NCBI RefSeq assembly: GCF_027947535.2
Contig: NZ_JAAGKO020000068.1
Coordinates: forward strand, 1-33,811
Direction: 5' to 3'
DNA from: Streptantibioticus silvisoli
GTDB taxonomy: Bacteria; Actinomycetota; Actinomycetes; Streptomycetales; Streptomycetaceae
DNA length: 33,811 nucleotides
Every line of letters starts with the position of its first letter. Position 1 is the first letter of the stretch. Shown piece by piece: positions 20,496 through 28,841 of the stretch. Below the pieces are notes generated by a model. The model saw only the letters and a program-made list of their open reading frames with translations, ran no database searches and was not told the DNA's origin. Position numbers and translations under genes: made by a program.

Positions 20496-21002
20496 ATGAA
20501 TGCTCGTCGTTCGATCCGTCTTGCCTTTATGACCCTGTGCGGCCTGGCCTGGTGCTGGTCGTTGCTGCGGATCGCCGTGGAACCAGGTCGGGCCGGCCCT
20601 GTCGAACAGGGCATCGCCGCTGGTGGCTGGACTCTCAGCGTTCTGCCCGTGCACGTTTCCCCCTGGCGGCGCGCGGTTGTCTCGCAGGCCGGATGGACGC
20701 CGCCGAACCGGCCGGCTCTCGCCGGTGCGGGCGGCGAGACGGACGGAGAAGGACGGGAGTCCGGCCTCACCGGGGTCCTGAGGACGCCCGAGGTGGTTGC
20801 CGGGGGCGATCAGGGCGGTGGGGCGAGTCCCGGGCCGTTGCCGACGCCACGCAGGCCAACGTTCGGTGCGGTGCGCCCCGTGGACCTGCCTCGGGTGCCG
20901 GCCGGGGCCACCGCGATGTCGGCCTTGCCGGGGATGGGATGCCGAGCCGGTCAGCCGCCGGGCGGGGGAGCCGGTCCGCGCTGGCAGGAGGGACACCAGT
21001 AA
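20496..21002 (+). CDS. Hypothetical small membrane protein
   Basis: This is a 168-aa protein of unknown function. Residues 5-27 (begins S-I-R-L-A-F-M-T-L-C-G-L) form a Trp/Cys-containing membrane helix after a basic N-terminus. A second, weaker hydrophobic stretch lies near 37-52. From about residue 60 the sequence turns Gly/Pro/Arg-rich and looks less protein-like, so the original gene may have ended earlier and now reads through. ATG 20496 follows GGGAGG at 5 nt. The 3' end overlaps the 3' end of nei on the other strand by 52 bp. An upstream ATG at 20364 is possible but lacks a ribosome site. It is real mainly on the evidence of its start region. Confidence 0.5.
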   Translation: MNARRSIRLAFMTLCGLAWCWSLLRIAVEPGRAGPVEQGIAAGGWTLSVLPVHVSPWRRAVVSQAGWTPPNRPALAGAGGETDGEGRESGLTGVLRTPEVVAGGDQGGGASPGPLPTPRRPTFGAVRPVDLPRVPAGATAMSALPGMGCRAGQPPGGGAGPRWQEGHQ

Positions 21003-21757
21003 GTCACCCGCTCACCACCGGGATCACCCTGCTGCGCTCGGCGGATCGCAGTGCCGCAGCGCAGACAGGGCTGGTGGGCGCGGCCGTAGACCCAGTGGCT
21101 GCGGCCGCGTCGTGGGTCGCCGGTGGTGATGTGGTCGTGGCGGGCCTTGTTGGCGTCCAGGAGCTTGTGGGCCAGGGCCACCATGCGTGCCGGGTCGCGG
21201 CATTCACCGACCGGGGTCCAGGGAGTGACGCCTCGCAGGAAGCACAGTTCGCACTTGTAGACGTTGCCGATGCCCGCGAGATTGCGCTGGTCCAGCAGGG
21301 CTTCGCCGACCGGCCGGTCCGGGGCGGTCAGAAGACGCCGCACGGCTTCCGGCGCGTTCCAGTCCGGGCCGAGCAGATCGGGGCCGAGGTGGCCGACGGC
21401 GGTGTCCTCCTCGGCGGTGCGCAGCAGTTCGAGCACCGGCAGGCGGTAGCCGACGGCAACCGCGTCCGCGTTGCCGAGGATGGCCCGGATCTGGTGGTCG
21501 GGGTCGCCACGCCAGCGCTGCCCCGGGGCGTAGATCCGCCAGGCGCCGTCCATGCGCAGGTGGCTGTGCAGGGTCCAGCCCTGTTCGAGGCGCACCATGA
21601 GGTGCTTGCCGCGCGGCACGACGTCGTCGACCCGGCGGCCGGTCAGCGTCGCCGTGGCGAGTGACGGCACCCTTAGGTCTGCACGCGTGAGGACCCGCCC
21701 CGCGAGTGCTTCCCGGAGCCTGCGGGCGGCCAGCCACACCGTGTCGCCTTCGGGCAT
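20951..21757 (-). CDS. nei: Fpg/Nei family DNA glycosylase (endonuclease VIII-like)
   Basis: This is a 268-aa bifunctional base-excision repair enzyme that removes oxidised bases and cuts the abasic site. The N-terminus after Met is P-E-G-D-T-V; Pro2 is the Schiff-base nucleophile and Glu3 the general acid, and the P-E-G-D form favours Nei over Fpg (P-E-L-P). The conserved beta-domain Lys is K51 (P-R-G-K-H-L). The helix-two-turn-helix has Q-R-N-L-A-G-I-G-N-V-Y. The zinc finger uses C231, C234, C255 and C258. The ribosome site GGAGGA is 10 nt before the ATG. It follows lhr by 54 bp on the same strand. A lhr-nei pairing is also found in mycobacteria. Confidence 0.93.
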   Translation of the reverse strand: MPEGDTVWLAARRLREALAGRVLTRADLRVPSLATATLTGRRVDDVVPRGKHLMVRLEQGWTLHSHLRMDGAWRIYAPGQRWRGDPDHQIRAILGNADAVAVGYRLPVLELLRTAEEDTAVGHLGPDLLGPDWNAPEAVRRLLTAPDRPVGEALLDQRNLAGIGNVYKCELCFLRGVTPWTPVGECRDPARMVALAHKLLDANKARHDHITTGDPRRGRSHWVYGRAHQPCLRCGTAIRRAQQGDPGGERVTYWCPSCQRGPAPPPGG

Positions 21758-21811
21758 GGATTCATCATCCTCCGCTTCTGCCGTCCGGCCGCCTCGACCG
21801 GTCGTGTGCTG

Positions 21812-24800
21812 TCACGCGCGCAGTCGCAGGCCGCGTGGGGTGGGATGGAAACCGGCTTCCTCCAGCGCCCGTCCCAGCGGTGAGGTGAGGGCGGCCTCGC
21901 CGTTGGCGCGTTCCACGGTCATCCGTCCGAGGGCGTCGTCGCGTACAGCGGCGGCCAGCGCGTCGACGGCGGCCCGCAGGCGGGGGGCGTCCTCCGGTTC
22001 CCAGGCCAGCAGGGTCTTGCCACCGCGCTCGACGTACAGGGTGAGTGCGCCGTCGACCAGGATGACCAGGGCGCCCGCCTTGCGGCCGGGTTTGTGCCCC
22101 GCGCGGGCGTCCGCGGTGTTCGGCGGCTCGGGCCACGGCAAGGCCGCGCCGTAGGCGTTGGCGGGGTCGGCGGCCGCCAGGACCACCGCCCGGGGCGTCG
22201 TGGGGTGGGCCTCGGCCCGCTCGCGGGCGGTGTGTACCGCGCGGAGCCGGTCCACGGCGCCGTCCATGGCGAACTGCGCCGCTCCGAGCCCCTCGACCAC
22301 GTAACCGCGACGGGACTGCCCGGTCTCCTCGAAGGCCGACAGCACCCGGTAGACCGCCGAGAAGCCGCCCGCGACCCCTTCGGCGGCCACCGCGCCCCGG
22401 GTGACCACACCGTGCCGGTCGAGCAAGGCGTGGCCCAGGGCGTGCGCGCGGAGCGTCGGGTCGGCCTCGACCGGCGGGGTCAGCGCCCAACGGCCGGCCG
22501 TCGTCGGAGGGCCGCCGCGCGACGCGGTGGGCCGGCGGCCCGTTATCGAGCCGTACCGGCCCCGCGGAACGGAACGCGCCGCGCGGTGCGCCGTCGATCC
22601 TGCCGTGCGTCCGGAGCCCAGCAACGCCCGCAATGGCGCCAGGGTGTCGTTGGTGAGCCGCCCCGACCAGCACAGATCCCACAGGGCCTCGGCGATGGCC
22701 GGTTCGGTGACGCCGTCGCCCGCCACGGCGCGTACCTGGTCCGCGATCTGCCGGAAGAACAAGCCGTAACCGCCCGACAGGGCGGAGAGAACAGCCTGGT
22801 GCACCGGTGAGAGTTCCAAAGCCGCGGGCGACGGCAGGGAGAGCGGGGCGTTGTCCGCGAGGTGCAGTGACACCCAGCCGTCCTTGCCCGGCAGCGCACC
22901 GGCCCCCGCCCAGACCACTTCGCCGGAGGCGGTCAACTGGTCGAGCAGCGCGGGAGCGTAGTCCGCCACTCGGGACGGCAGCACCAGCCGCTCCAGCGCG
23001 GAGGCCGGAACGGCGGCACCCTGCAACTGCTCGATCGCGCGCGCCAGGCCGTCGATGCCGCGCAACTCCTTGGTCCCGACGTGCTGCCACTGGGTCAGGA
23101 AGGCTCCGAGCACGCTGGGCGGCACCGGTTCGACCTCCTGCCGCAGAGCGGCCAGCGAACGCCGCCTCAGCCGCCGCAGCACGCCCGCGTCGCACCACTC
23201 CGCCGTGCCGTCGGCACCGTCCGGCCGGAACTCGCCCCGTACCGCGCGCCCGTCCGACGCCAGACGCTGCAACGTCCCGTCCACGACGGCGGCACCCAGA
23301 CCGAACCGGGCTGCGGCCTCCCCGGTGGTGAACGGGCCGTGGGTCCGCGCGTACCGGGCCAGCAGGTCGCCCAGCGGGTCCTTCACGGGCTCGGTGAACG
23401 CCTCGGGCACTCCGACCGGCAGCGCCGTGCCCAGGGCGTCACGCAGCCGCCCGGCGTCCTCCACCGCGGCGAACCGTTCGCCGCCCGCGATCCGCACCCG
23501 GATCGCGCGGCGCGAACGCTCCAGCTCCCCGGCCCAGGCCGGCTCCGCTCCCCGCGTCACTAGTTCGTCCACCGTCAACGGGCCCAGGACGCGCAGCAGG
23601 TCGGCGACGCCCTCGACATCCTTGATCCGCCGGTCCTCGGTCAGCCACTGCAACTCCCGTTCCAGTTCGGCCAGCACCTCGGCGTCCAGCAACTCCCGCA
23701 GCTCGGCCTGGCCCAACAGCTCCGCGAGCAGCCGCGAATCCAGCGACAAGGCGGCTGCCCGGCGCTCCGCCAGCGGGGAATCGCCCTCGTACAGGAACTG
23801 CGCGACGTAACCGAACAGCAGCGACCGTGCGAAGGGCGACGGCTCCGGCGTCGTCACCTCGACCAGACGCACGGCGCGTGATTCGACGTCCCCCATCAGC
23901 TCGGCGAGACCCGGCACGTCGAACACGTCCTGAAGGCACTCCCGGACCGCTTCCAGCACGATCGGGAACGACCCGAACTCCGAAGCGACCTGGAGCAGTT
24001 GCGCGGCCCGCTGACGCTGTTGCCACAGAGGGGTCCGCCGGCCCGGGTCCCGGCGCGGCAGCAGGAGTGCCCGGGCCGCGCATTCGCGGAAGCGGGAGGC
24101 GAACAGCGCGGAACCGCCCACCTGGTCGGTGACGAGCTGCTCGACCTCGCCCTTTTCGAAGACGACGTCCGCCGCGCCGACCGGACTCGCCTCGCTGTCG
24201 TACTCCGTGCCGCGGGCGTGCGGATCGGAATCCAGCAGGTCCATGCCCAGCAGATCGGCGTCGGGCAAGCGCAGCACGATGCCGTCGTCGGCGTGCATCA
24301 CCTGGGCGTCGAAGCCGTAGCGCTCGGACAGCCGGGCCGCCAGGGCCAGCGCCCAGGGAGCGTGCACCTGCGCCCCGAACGGGGAGTGCACCACGATCCG
24401 CCAGTCGCCCAGCTCGTCGCGGAACCGCTCCACCACGATGGTGCGGTCGTCCGGAACGTGCCCGCACGCGCGCCGCTGCTCGGCGAGGTAGGACAGCAGG
24501 TTGTCGGCCGCCCAGGCGTCCAGGCCGGCCGCGGTGAGCCGCTCGCGTGCCGCACGATCACCGAGCCCGCCCAGCTCGCGCAGGAACCCGCCGACCGCCC
24601 GGCCGAGCTCCAGCGGACGGCCCAACTGGTCGCCCTTCCAGAACGGCAGCCTGCCCGGCACTCCCGGCGCCGGCGAAACCAGGACGCGGTCACGGGTGAT
24701 GTCCTCGATCCGCCAGGACGTCGTGCCCAGCGTGAACACGTCACCCACCCGGGACTCGTAGACCATCTCCTCGTCGAGCTCGCCGACCCGTCCGCCGCCC

Positions 24801-26515
24801 TTCTTCGGGTCCGCGCCCGCCAGGAACACGCCGAACAGCCCGCGGTCCGGGATCGTGCCGCCCGACGTCACGGCCAGCCGCAACGCCCCCGGCCGTCCGG
24901 TCAGCGTGCCCTTGATCCGGTCCCACACCAGGCGCGGCCGCAGTTCCGAGAACGCGTCGGACGGATAGCGGCCGGCGAGCATGTCCAGTACCGCGAAGTA
25001 CGCCGATTCCGGCAGCCCGGAGAAGGGTGCGGCCCGGCGCACCAGCGTCAGCAGTTCCTCCACGTCCCAGGTGTCCACCGCCACGGCGGCGACGATCTGC
25101 TGCGCGAGGACGTCCAGCGGGTTCGCCGGAACGCGCAGCGCCTCGATCTCGCCGCGCCGCATCCGTTCGATGACCACCGCCGACTGCACCAGGTCACCGC
25201 GGTACTTGGGGAAGACCACACCGGTGGACACTGCCCCGACCTGGTGGCCCGCCCGTCCCACCCGCTGGAGACCCGAGGCGACGGACGGCGGCGACTCCAC
25301 CTGGACGACCAGGTCCACCGCGCCCATGTCGATGCCCAGCTCCAGGCTGGACGTGGCGACCACGGCGGGCAGCCGGCCGGCCTTCAGGTCCTCCTCGACC
25401 TGGGCGCGCTGCTCCTTGGAGACCGAACCGTGGTGGGCGCGGGCCAGGACCGCGGGCGCGCCGCGGGCCGATCCGGCCTCGCCCATCAGCTCGGCGGCGC
25501 GGTGGTCCTCCGGCAGCGGCTGGCCGGTCAGCCGCTCGTGGCCGATCTCGTTGAGCCTGTTGCACAGCCGCTCCGCCAGGCGGCGCGAGTTGGCGAAGAC
25601 GATCGTGGAGCGGTGGTCCATCACCAGGTCCGCGATGCGTTCCTCGACGTGCGGCCAGATCGACGGACGTTCGCCGCCGGACTGGCCCTCGGCGTCGGAG
25701 ACCGGGGAGCCGCCCAGCTCACCGAGGTCGGCCACCGGCACCACCACGGACAGGTCGAACGACTTCTCCGAGCGTGGCTGGACCACGGTCACCTGGCGCT
25801 GGGGCGTCAGGAACCGTGCGACCTCGTCGACCGGGCGCACGGTGGCCGACAGGCCGATCCGCCGCGCGGGGCGGTCCAGCAGCTCGTCCAGCCGCTCCAG
25901 GGAGAGCGCCAGGTGGGCCCCGCGTTTGGTGCCGGCGACCGCGTGCACCTCGTCGAGAATCACCGTCTCGACACCCCGCAGCGCGTCCCGCGCGCTGGAG
26001 GTGAGCATCAGGAACAGCGACTCGGGCGTGGTGATGAGGATGTCCGGCGGCTTCGTGGCGATCGAGCGGCGCTCCGCCGGCGGCGTGTCGCCCGACCTGA
26101 TGCCGACCCGCACCTCCGGCTCCGGCAGCCCCAGCCGTGCCGCCTCATGGCGCAGACCGGTCAGGGGACTGCGCAGATTGCGTTCCACGTCGACGGCGAG
26201 CGCTTTGAGCGGTGAGACGTACAGCACACGACAGCGGCGCTTCGCCTCGGCCGGCGGCGGTGTGTGGGCCAGCTGGTCGAGAGCGGCGAGGAAGGCCGCC
26301 AGGGTCTTGCCCGAGCCGGTGGGGGCCACCACCAGGACGTCGGACTCCTCGGCGATGGCCCGCCATGCCCCCGCCTGCGCGGCCGTGGGCACGGTAAAGG
26401 CGCCCCTGAACCACGCCCGGGTCGCGGGGGAGAAGGAGTCCAGGGCGGAGACCGGGTCCTGCTCCCCTCCGGGACCCGATGACTGAGGCCGCTCACCGAT
26501 CGACATGACACCCAT
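21812..26515 (-). CDS. lhr: Lhr-type ATP-dependent helicase
   Basis: This is a 1567-aa superfamily 2 helicase of the Large-helicase-related family, a 3'-5' translocase tied to DNA repair in actinobacteria. Walker A is A-P-T-G-S-G-K-T at 64-71. The Walker B DEVH box is at 188-191. S-A-T-V is motif III, and Q-R-V-G-R-A-G-H (near 420) is motif VI. The winged-helix/beta-barrel Lhr core runs to about residue 860. The long C-terminal Lhr extension (about 870-1567) is present and intact, and total length is normal for the family. I chose ATG 26515 because GGAGCGAGG precedes it; ATG 26506 is the alternative, and a TTG further up (26536) is unlikely. The upstream region carries DnaA boxes. It is probably co-transcribed with nei. 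Confidence 0.95.
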   Translation of the reverse strand: MGVMSIGERPQSSGPGGEQDPVSALDSFSPATRAWFRGAFTVPTAAQAGAWRAIAEESDVLVVAPTGSGKTLAAFLAALDQLAHTPPPAEAKRRCRVLYVSPLKALAVDVERNLRSPLTGLRHEAARLGLPEPEVRVGIRSGDTPPAERRSIATKPPDILITTPESLFLMLTSSARDALRGVETVILDEVHAVAGTKRGAHLALSLERLDELLDRPARRIGLSATVRPVDEVARFLTPQRQVTVVQPRSEKSFDLSVVVPVADLGELGGSPVSDAEGQSGGERPSIWPHVEERIADLVMDHRSTIVFANSRRLAERLCNRLNEIGHERLTGQPLPEDHRAAELMGEAGSARGAPAVLARAHHGSVSKEQRAQVEEDLKAGRLPAVVATSSLELGIDMGAVDLVVQVESPPSVASGLQRVGRAGHQVGAVSTGVVFPKYRGDLVQSAVVIERMRRGEIEALRVPANPLDVLAQQIVAAVAVDTWDVEELLTLVRRAAPFSGLPESAYFAVLDMLAGRYPSDAFSELRPRLVWDRIKGTLTGRPGALRLAVTSGGTIPDRGLFGVFLAGADPKKGGGRVGELDEEMVYESRVGDVFTLGTTSWRIEDITRDRVLVSPAPGVPGRLPFWKGDQLGRPLELGRAVGGFLRELGGLGDRAARERLTAAGLDAWAADNLLSYLAEQRRACGHVPDDRTIVVERFRDELGDWRIVVHSPFGAQVHAPWALALAARLSERYGFDAQVMHADDGIVLRLPDADLLGMDLLDSDPHARGTEYDSEASPVGAADVVFEKGEVEQLVTDQVGGSALFASRFRECAARALLLPRRDPGRRTPLWQQRQRAAQLLQVASEFGSFPIVLEAVRECLQDVFDVPGLAELMGDVESRAVRLVEVTTPEPSPFARSLLFGYVAQFLYEGDSPLAERRAAALSLDSRLLAELLGQAELRELLDAEVLAELERELQWLTEDRRIKDVEGVADLLRVLGPLTVDELVTRGAEPAWAGELERSRRAIRVRIAGGERFAAVEDAGRLRDALGTALPVGVPEAFTEPVKDPLGDLLARYARTHGPFTTGEAAARFGLGAAVVDGTLQRLASDGRAVRGEFRPDGADGTAEWCDAGVLRRLRRRSLAALRQEVEPVPPSVLGAFLTQWQHVGTKELRGIDGLARAIEQLQGAAVPASALERLVLPSRVADYAPALLDQLTASGEVVWAGAGALPGKDGWVSLHLADNAPLSLPSPAALELSPVHQAVLSALSGGYGLFFRQIADQVRAVAGDGVTEPAIAEALWDLCWSGRLTNDTLAPLRALLGSGRTAGSTAHRAARSVPRGRYGSITGRRPTASRGGPPTTAGRWALTPPVEADPTLRAHALGHALLDRHGVVTRGAVAAEGVAGGFSAVYRVLSAFEETGQSRRGYVVEGLGAAQFAMDGAVDRLRAVHTARERAEAHPTTPRAVVLAAADPANAYGAALPWPEPPNTADARAGHKPGRKAGALVILVDGALTLYVERGGKTLLAWEPEDAPRLRAAVDALAAAVRDDALGRMTVERANGEAALTSPLGRALEEAGFHPTPRGLRLRA

Positions 26516-26559
26516 CGTGCCTCGCTCCACTGACAATGGCCGCCGCGACCGCGCTGACC

Positions 26560-26672
26560 TGTGGACAAGTCGTTCCTTCTAGGCATCGGCCGGCGCCGCC
26601 GATGCCCTGACCTGGATAAACGCTGTGGAGTGGCGGATAAACGCTCACAGGTCCGCCCTGTGGACAAACGCT
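26560..26672. promoter_or_regulatory. DnaA-box cluster between lhr and the AraC regulator gene
   Basis: Two perfect DnaA 9-mers TGTGGACAA (reverse TTGTCCACA) lie at 26560-26568 and 26659-26667, with two 7/9 matches at 26612-26619 and 26632-26640. Three of the four also share an 11-mer GGA(T/C)AAACGCT (26614, 26635, 26662). All are in the same orientation. The region is only about 190 bp and contains both divergent promoters. Confidence 0.65.
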
Positions 26673-26705
26673 CTCTCCCCGCCTGGCCCATCGCACAATG
26701 AGGTC

Positions 26706-27530
26706 ATGAGTTCATCGGAGCGCGCTCGGCACTGGCGCCCCGCCGAGTTGCCCGGCCTCGACCTCCTGCGGGCCCGCTACGTCGCCAAGACGTTCTCGCC
26801 GCACACCCACGACGCCTTCGTCATCGCGGCCGTCAGCCGCGGCGTCGAGGAATTCCGGCACCGGGGAACCCTGGAACGGGCCGGGGCGGGCACCGTTTCG
26901 ATGATCAACCCGGACACCCCGCACACCGGCCGGGCCGGAATCCCCGAGGGCTGGACCTACCACGTGCTCTACCCCCGGCCCGAACTCGTCGCCCGGATCG
27001 CGGCCGACACCACCACCATCCGCGGTACGCCCTCCTTCAGCGCCACCGTCGTCATCGACCCCCGCGGCGTCCGGCTCGTCACTGACCTGCACCGGACGGC
27101 CGAGAACGACGACATGCTGGCCACCGACATCCTGCTGCGCCAGACCGTCACGTACCTGCTGACCCGGTACGGCTCCGCCGAGCCCGCACCCGCGCCACCG
27201 GGCGCCGGAGCCCGTGCCGCCGCCCGCGCGCGCGAGATCCTGCTTGCCCGCATGGCCGCCCCACCCGCGCTCGGCGCACTCGCCGCCGAGCTGGACACCG
27301 GCCCCTACGCGTTGCTGCGTGCCTTCAGGGACGCCTACGGACTGCCACCGCACACCTGGCTCACCGACGCCCGGGTCCGCCGCGCCCGAGACCTGCTGGA
27401 CCACGGCACGAGCCCGGCGGACGCGGCCTGCCACGCGGGCTTCACGGACCAGCCGCACCTGAACCGGCACTTCACCCGGATCGTCGGTGTACCGCCCGGC
27501 GCCTACCAGCGGGAACGACGCAACCGCTGA
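26706..27530 (+). CDS. AraC family transcriptional regulator
   Basis: This is a 274-aa regulator. The N-terminal cupin-like ligand domain (about 10-150) has F-S-P-H-T-H-D-A-F and N-P-D-T-P-H-T-G, typical of AraC_binding. The C-terminal AraC HTH pair (about 170-272) has L-D-T-G-P-Y-A-L-L-R-A-F and A-A-C-H-A-G-F-T-D-Q-P-H-L-N-R-H-F. ATG 26706 is close to CACAAT (26694-26699), a possible -10 at leaderless spacing; a weak GAGG also precedes it. It is followed 70 bp later by azlCD. AraC members of this type commonly activate an adjacent amino-acid exporter, so control of azlCD is a reasonable inference. It is divergent from lhr. Confidence 0.92.
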   Translation: MSSSERARHWRPAELPGLDLLRARYVAKTFSPHTHDAFVIAAVSRGVEEFRHRGTLERAGAGTVSMINPDTPHTGRAGIPEGWTYHVLYPRPELVARIAADTTTIRGTPSFSATVVIDPRGVRLVTDLHRTAENDDMLATDILLRQTVTYLLTRYGSAEPAPAPPGAGARAAARAREILLARMAAPPALGALAAELDTGPYALLRAFRDAYGLPPHTWLTDARVRRARDLLDHGTSPADAACHAGFTDQPHLNRHFTRIVGVPPGAYQRERRNR

Positions 27531-27587
27531 ACAGCCGTCGATCCCGACCGGCGCAAGAACGTACAAGATTTCCGGCCGTCGGCTTCA

Positions 27588-27593
27588 TAGCCT
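27588..27593 (+). promoter_or_regulatory. -10 element of azlC (probably leaderless)
   Basis: TAGCCT lies 7 nt before the azlC GTG at 27601. There is no clear Shine-Dalgarno sequence. The 70-bp gap after the AraC gene would then be a regulated promoter. Confidence 0.5.
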
Positions 27594-27600
27594 GCCGAAG

Positions 27601-28368
27601 GTGAGCGCAGATCTGACCGGCCGATACCCCCGCCCCACTCCGCCGACCCCGTCCGGCGACGCCTCGGCGCCGCCGGACGACAAACCCCGATCGGCCGTCG
27701 TCCGGGACGCCCTGGGAGTGGGGGTGGCCGTAGGACTGTCCGGCTTCGCCTTCGGCGCGACAGCCGGGGGCGCGGGCCTCACCGTCGCGCAGGCCTGCGC
27801 ATTGAGCCTGCTGGTGTTCACCGGAGCCTCCCAGTTCGCTCTGGTGGGCGCGTTGGGAGCGGGAGCCGGCCCCTACGCTGCCGCCGCCGGTGCGCTCTTC
27901 CTGGGGGTGCGCAACGCCTTCTACGGGCTGCGCCTGTCGCACGTGCTGCGGCTGCCGCCGTGGATACGCCCGTTCGCGGCGCAGTGGGTCATCGACGAGA
28001 CGTCCGCGGTCACCTTCGCGCAGCCCGACCGGGCGTCGGCCCGACTGGGGTTCACCGTCACCGGGGTCAGCCTGTTCACGCTGTGGAACCTCACCACCCT
28101 GCTGGGTGCGCTGGGAGCCTCGGCCCTCGGCGACCCCGGCACATGGGGACTGGACGCCGCCGGCCCCGCCGTTTTTCTCGCCCTGCTGTCACCGAAGGTG
28201 CGAAGCGGCGGCCTGGAACAGGTCACCGCCGTCCTCGGCGTGGTCCTGGTGCTGGCCGCCGTGCCCCTGCTGCCCGCAGGTGTCCCGGTGCTGGTCGCCG
28301 CCCTGGCCGCCCCCTTGGTCCTGCTGGCCCGGCGTGGGCGCGACTCCCGTGAGGAGACGGCACGTTGA
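27601..28368 (+). CDS. azlC: AzlC family branched-chain amino acid exporter, large subunit
   Basis: This is a 255-aa integral membrane protein with a Pro-rich cytoplasmic N-terminus of about 35 residues. About seven hydrophobic helices follow. The AzlC signature F-T-G-A-S-Q-F-A is near residue 78, and G-V-R-N-A-F-Y-G-L-R-L-S is near 102. With AzlD it forms a two-component exporter for branched-chain amino acids or related compounds. The GTG start at 27601 is set by the -10 box at 27588 and by family length. It overlaps azlD by TTGA at its stop codon. Confidence 0.9.
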   Translation: MSADLTGRYPRPTPPTPSGDASAPPDDKPRSAVVRDALGVGVAVGLSGFAFGATAGGAGLTVAQACALSLLVFTGASQFALVGALGAGAGPYAAAAGALFLGVRNAFYGLRLSHVLRLPPWIRPFAAQWVIDETSAVTFAQPDRASARLGFTVTGVSLFTLWNLTTLLGALGASALGDPGTWGLDAAGPAVFLALLSPKVRSGGLEQVTAVLGVVLVLAAVPLLPAGVPVLVAALAAPLVLLARRGRDSREETAR

Positions 28369-28673
28369 CCACCTGGATCGCCATCATCGTGACCGCCGTC
28401 GGCTGTTACGCGGTCAAACTTCTCGGTCTGTCCATGCCCGCGGCACTACTGGAGCGGCCGATCGTCCAACGGCTCGCGGCCCTTGTCCCGATCGCCCTGC
28501 TGGCCGCGCTGACAGCCCAGCAGACCTTCTGCGACGGCAGCCACCTCGTCATCGACGCGCGTGCCGCCGGGCTCGGCGCGGCCGCTGTCGCCCTGCTGCT
28601 GCGCGCGCCGTTCCTCGTGGTCGTCGGCGTCGCCGTGGTGGTCACGGCCATGCTGCGGTATACGACGGGTTGA
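28365..28673 (+). CDS. azlD: AzlD family exporter small subunit
   Basis: This is a 102-aa protein made of four membrane helices. Family hallmarks are C-Y-A-V-K-L-L-G near the N-terminus and a conserved R-A-A-G after helix 3. It starts at TTG 28365, overlapping the azlC stop as TTGA, with GAGGAG upstream at 28351-28356, so translation is coupled. It is the partner of AzlC in amino-acid export. Confidence 0.9.
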   Translation: MTTWIAIIVTAVGCYAVKLLGLSMPAALLERPIVQRLAALVPIALLAALTAQQTFCDGSHLVIDARAAGLGAAAVALLLRAPFLVVVGVAVVVTAMLRYTTG

Positions 28674-28785
28674 GGCTTCAGCAAAAAGGCACCTGTCCAC
28701 TGAGAGATCCTTGCGTATCTGTGCCGGATGACGCTCAATGCGGCGTGCCTCAGGCCTGCTTCACCTTCCTGTCGCCCGGTCGGGT

Positions 28786-28811
28786 TAATGTGACGCCCCA
28801 CAATTGCGGGG
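28786..28811 (+). promoter_or_regulatory. Candidate promoter and operator of the PucR-type gene
   Basis: TAATGT (28786-28791) is a plausible -10, with TTCACC (28760-28765) 20 nt upstream as a weak -35. Directly downstream is the dyad CCCCACAATTGCGGGG (28796-28811), symmetric around CAATTG apart from one position. GACGCCCC and GTCGCCCC also repeat around it. The placement suits a repressor site, perhaps for autoregulation. Confidence 0.4.
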
Positions 28812-28841
28812 TCGATGTGTCGCCCCGGTGAGGAGGGCGAG

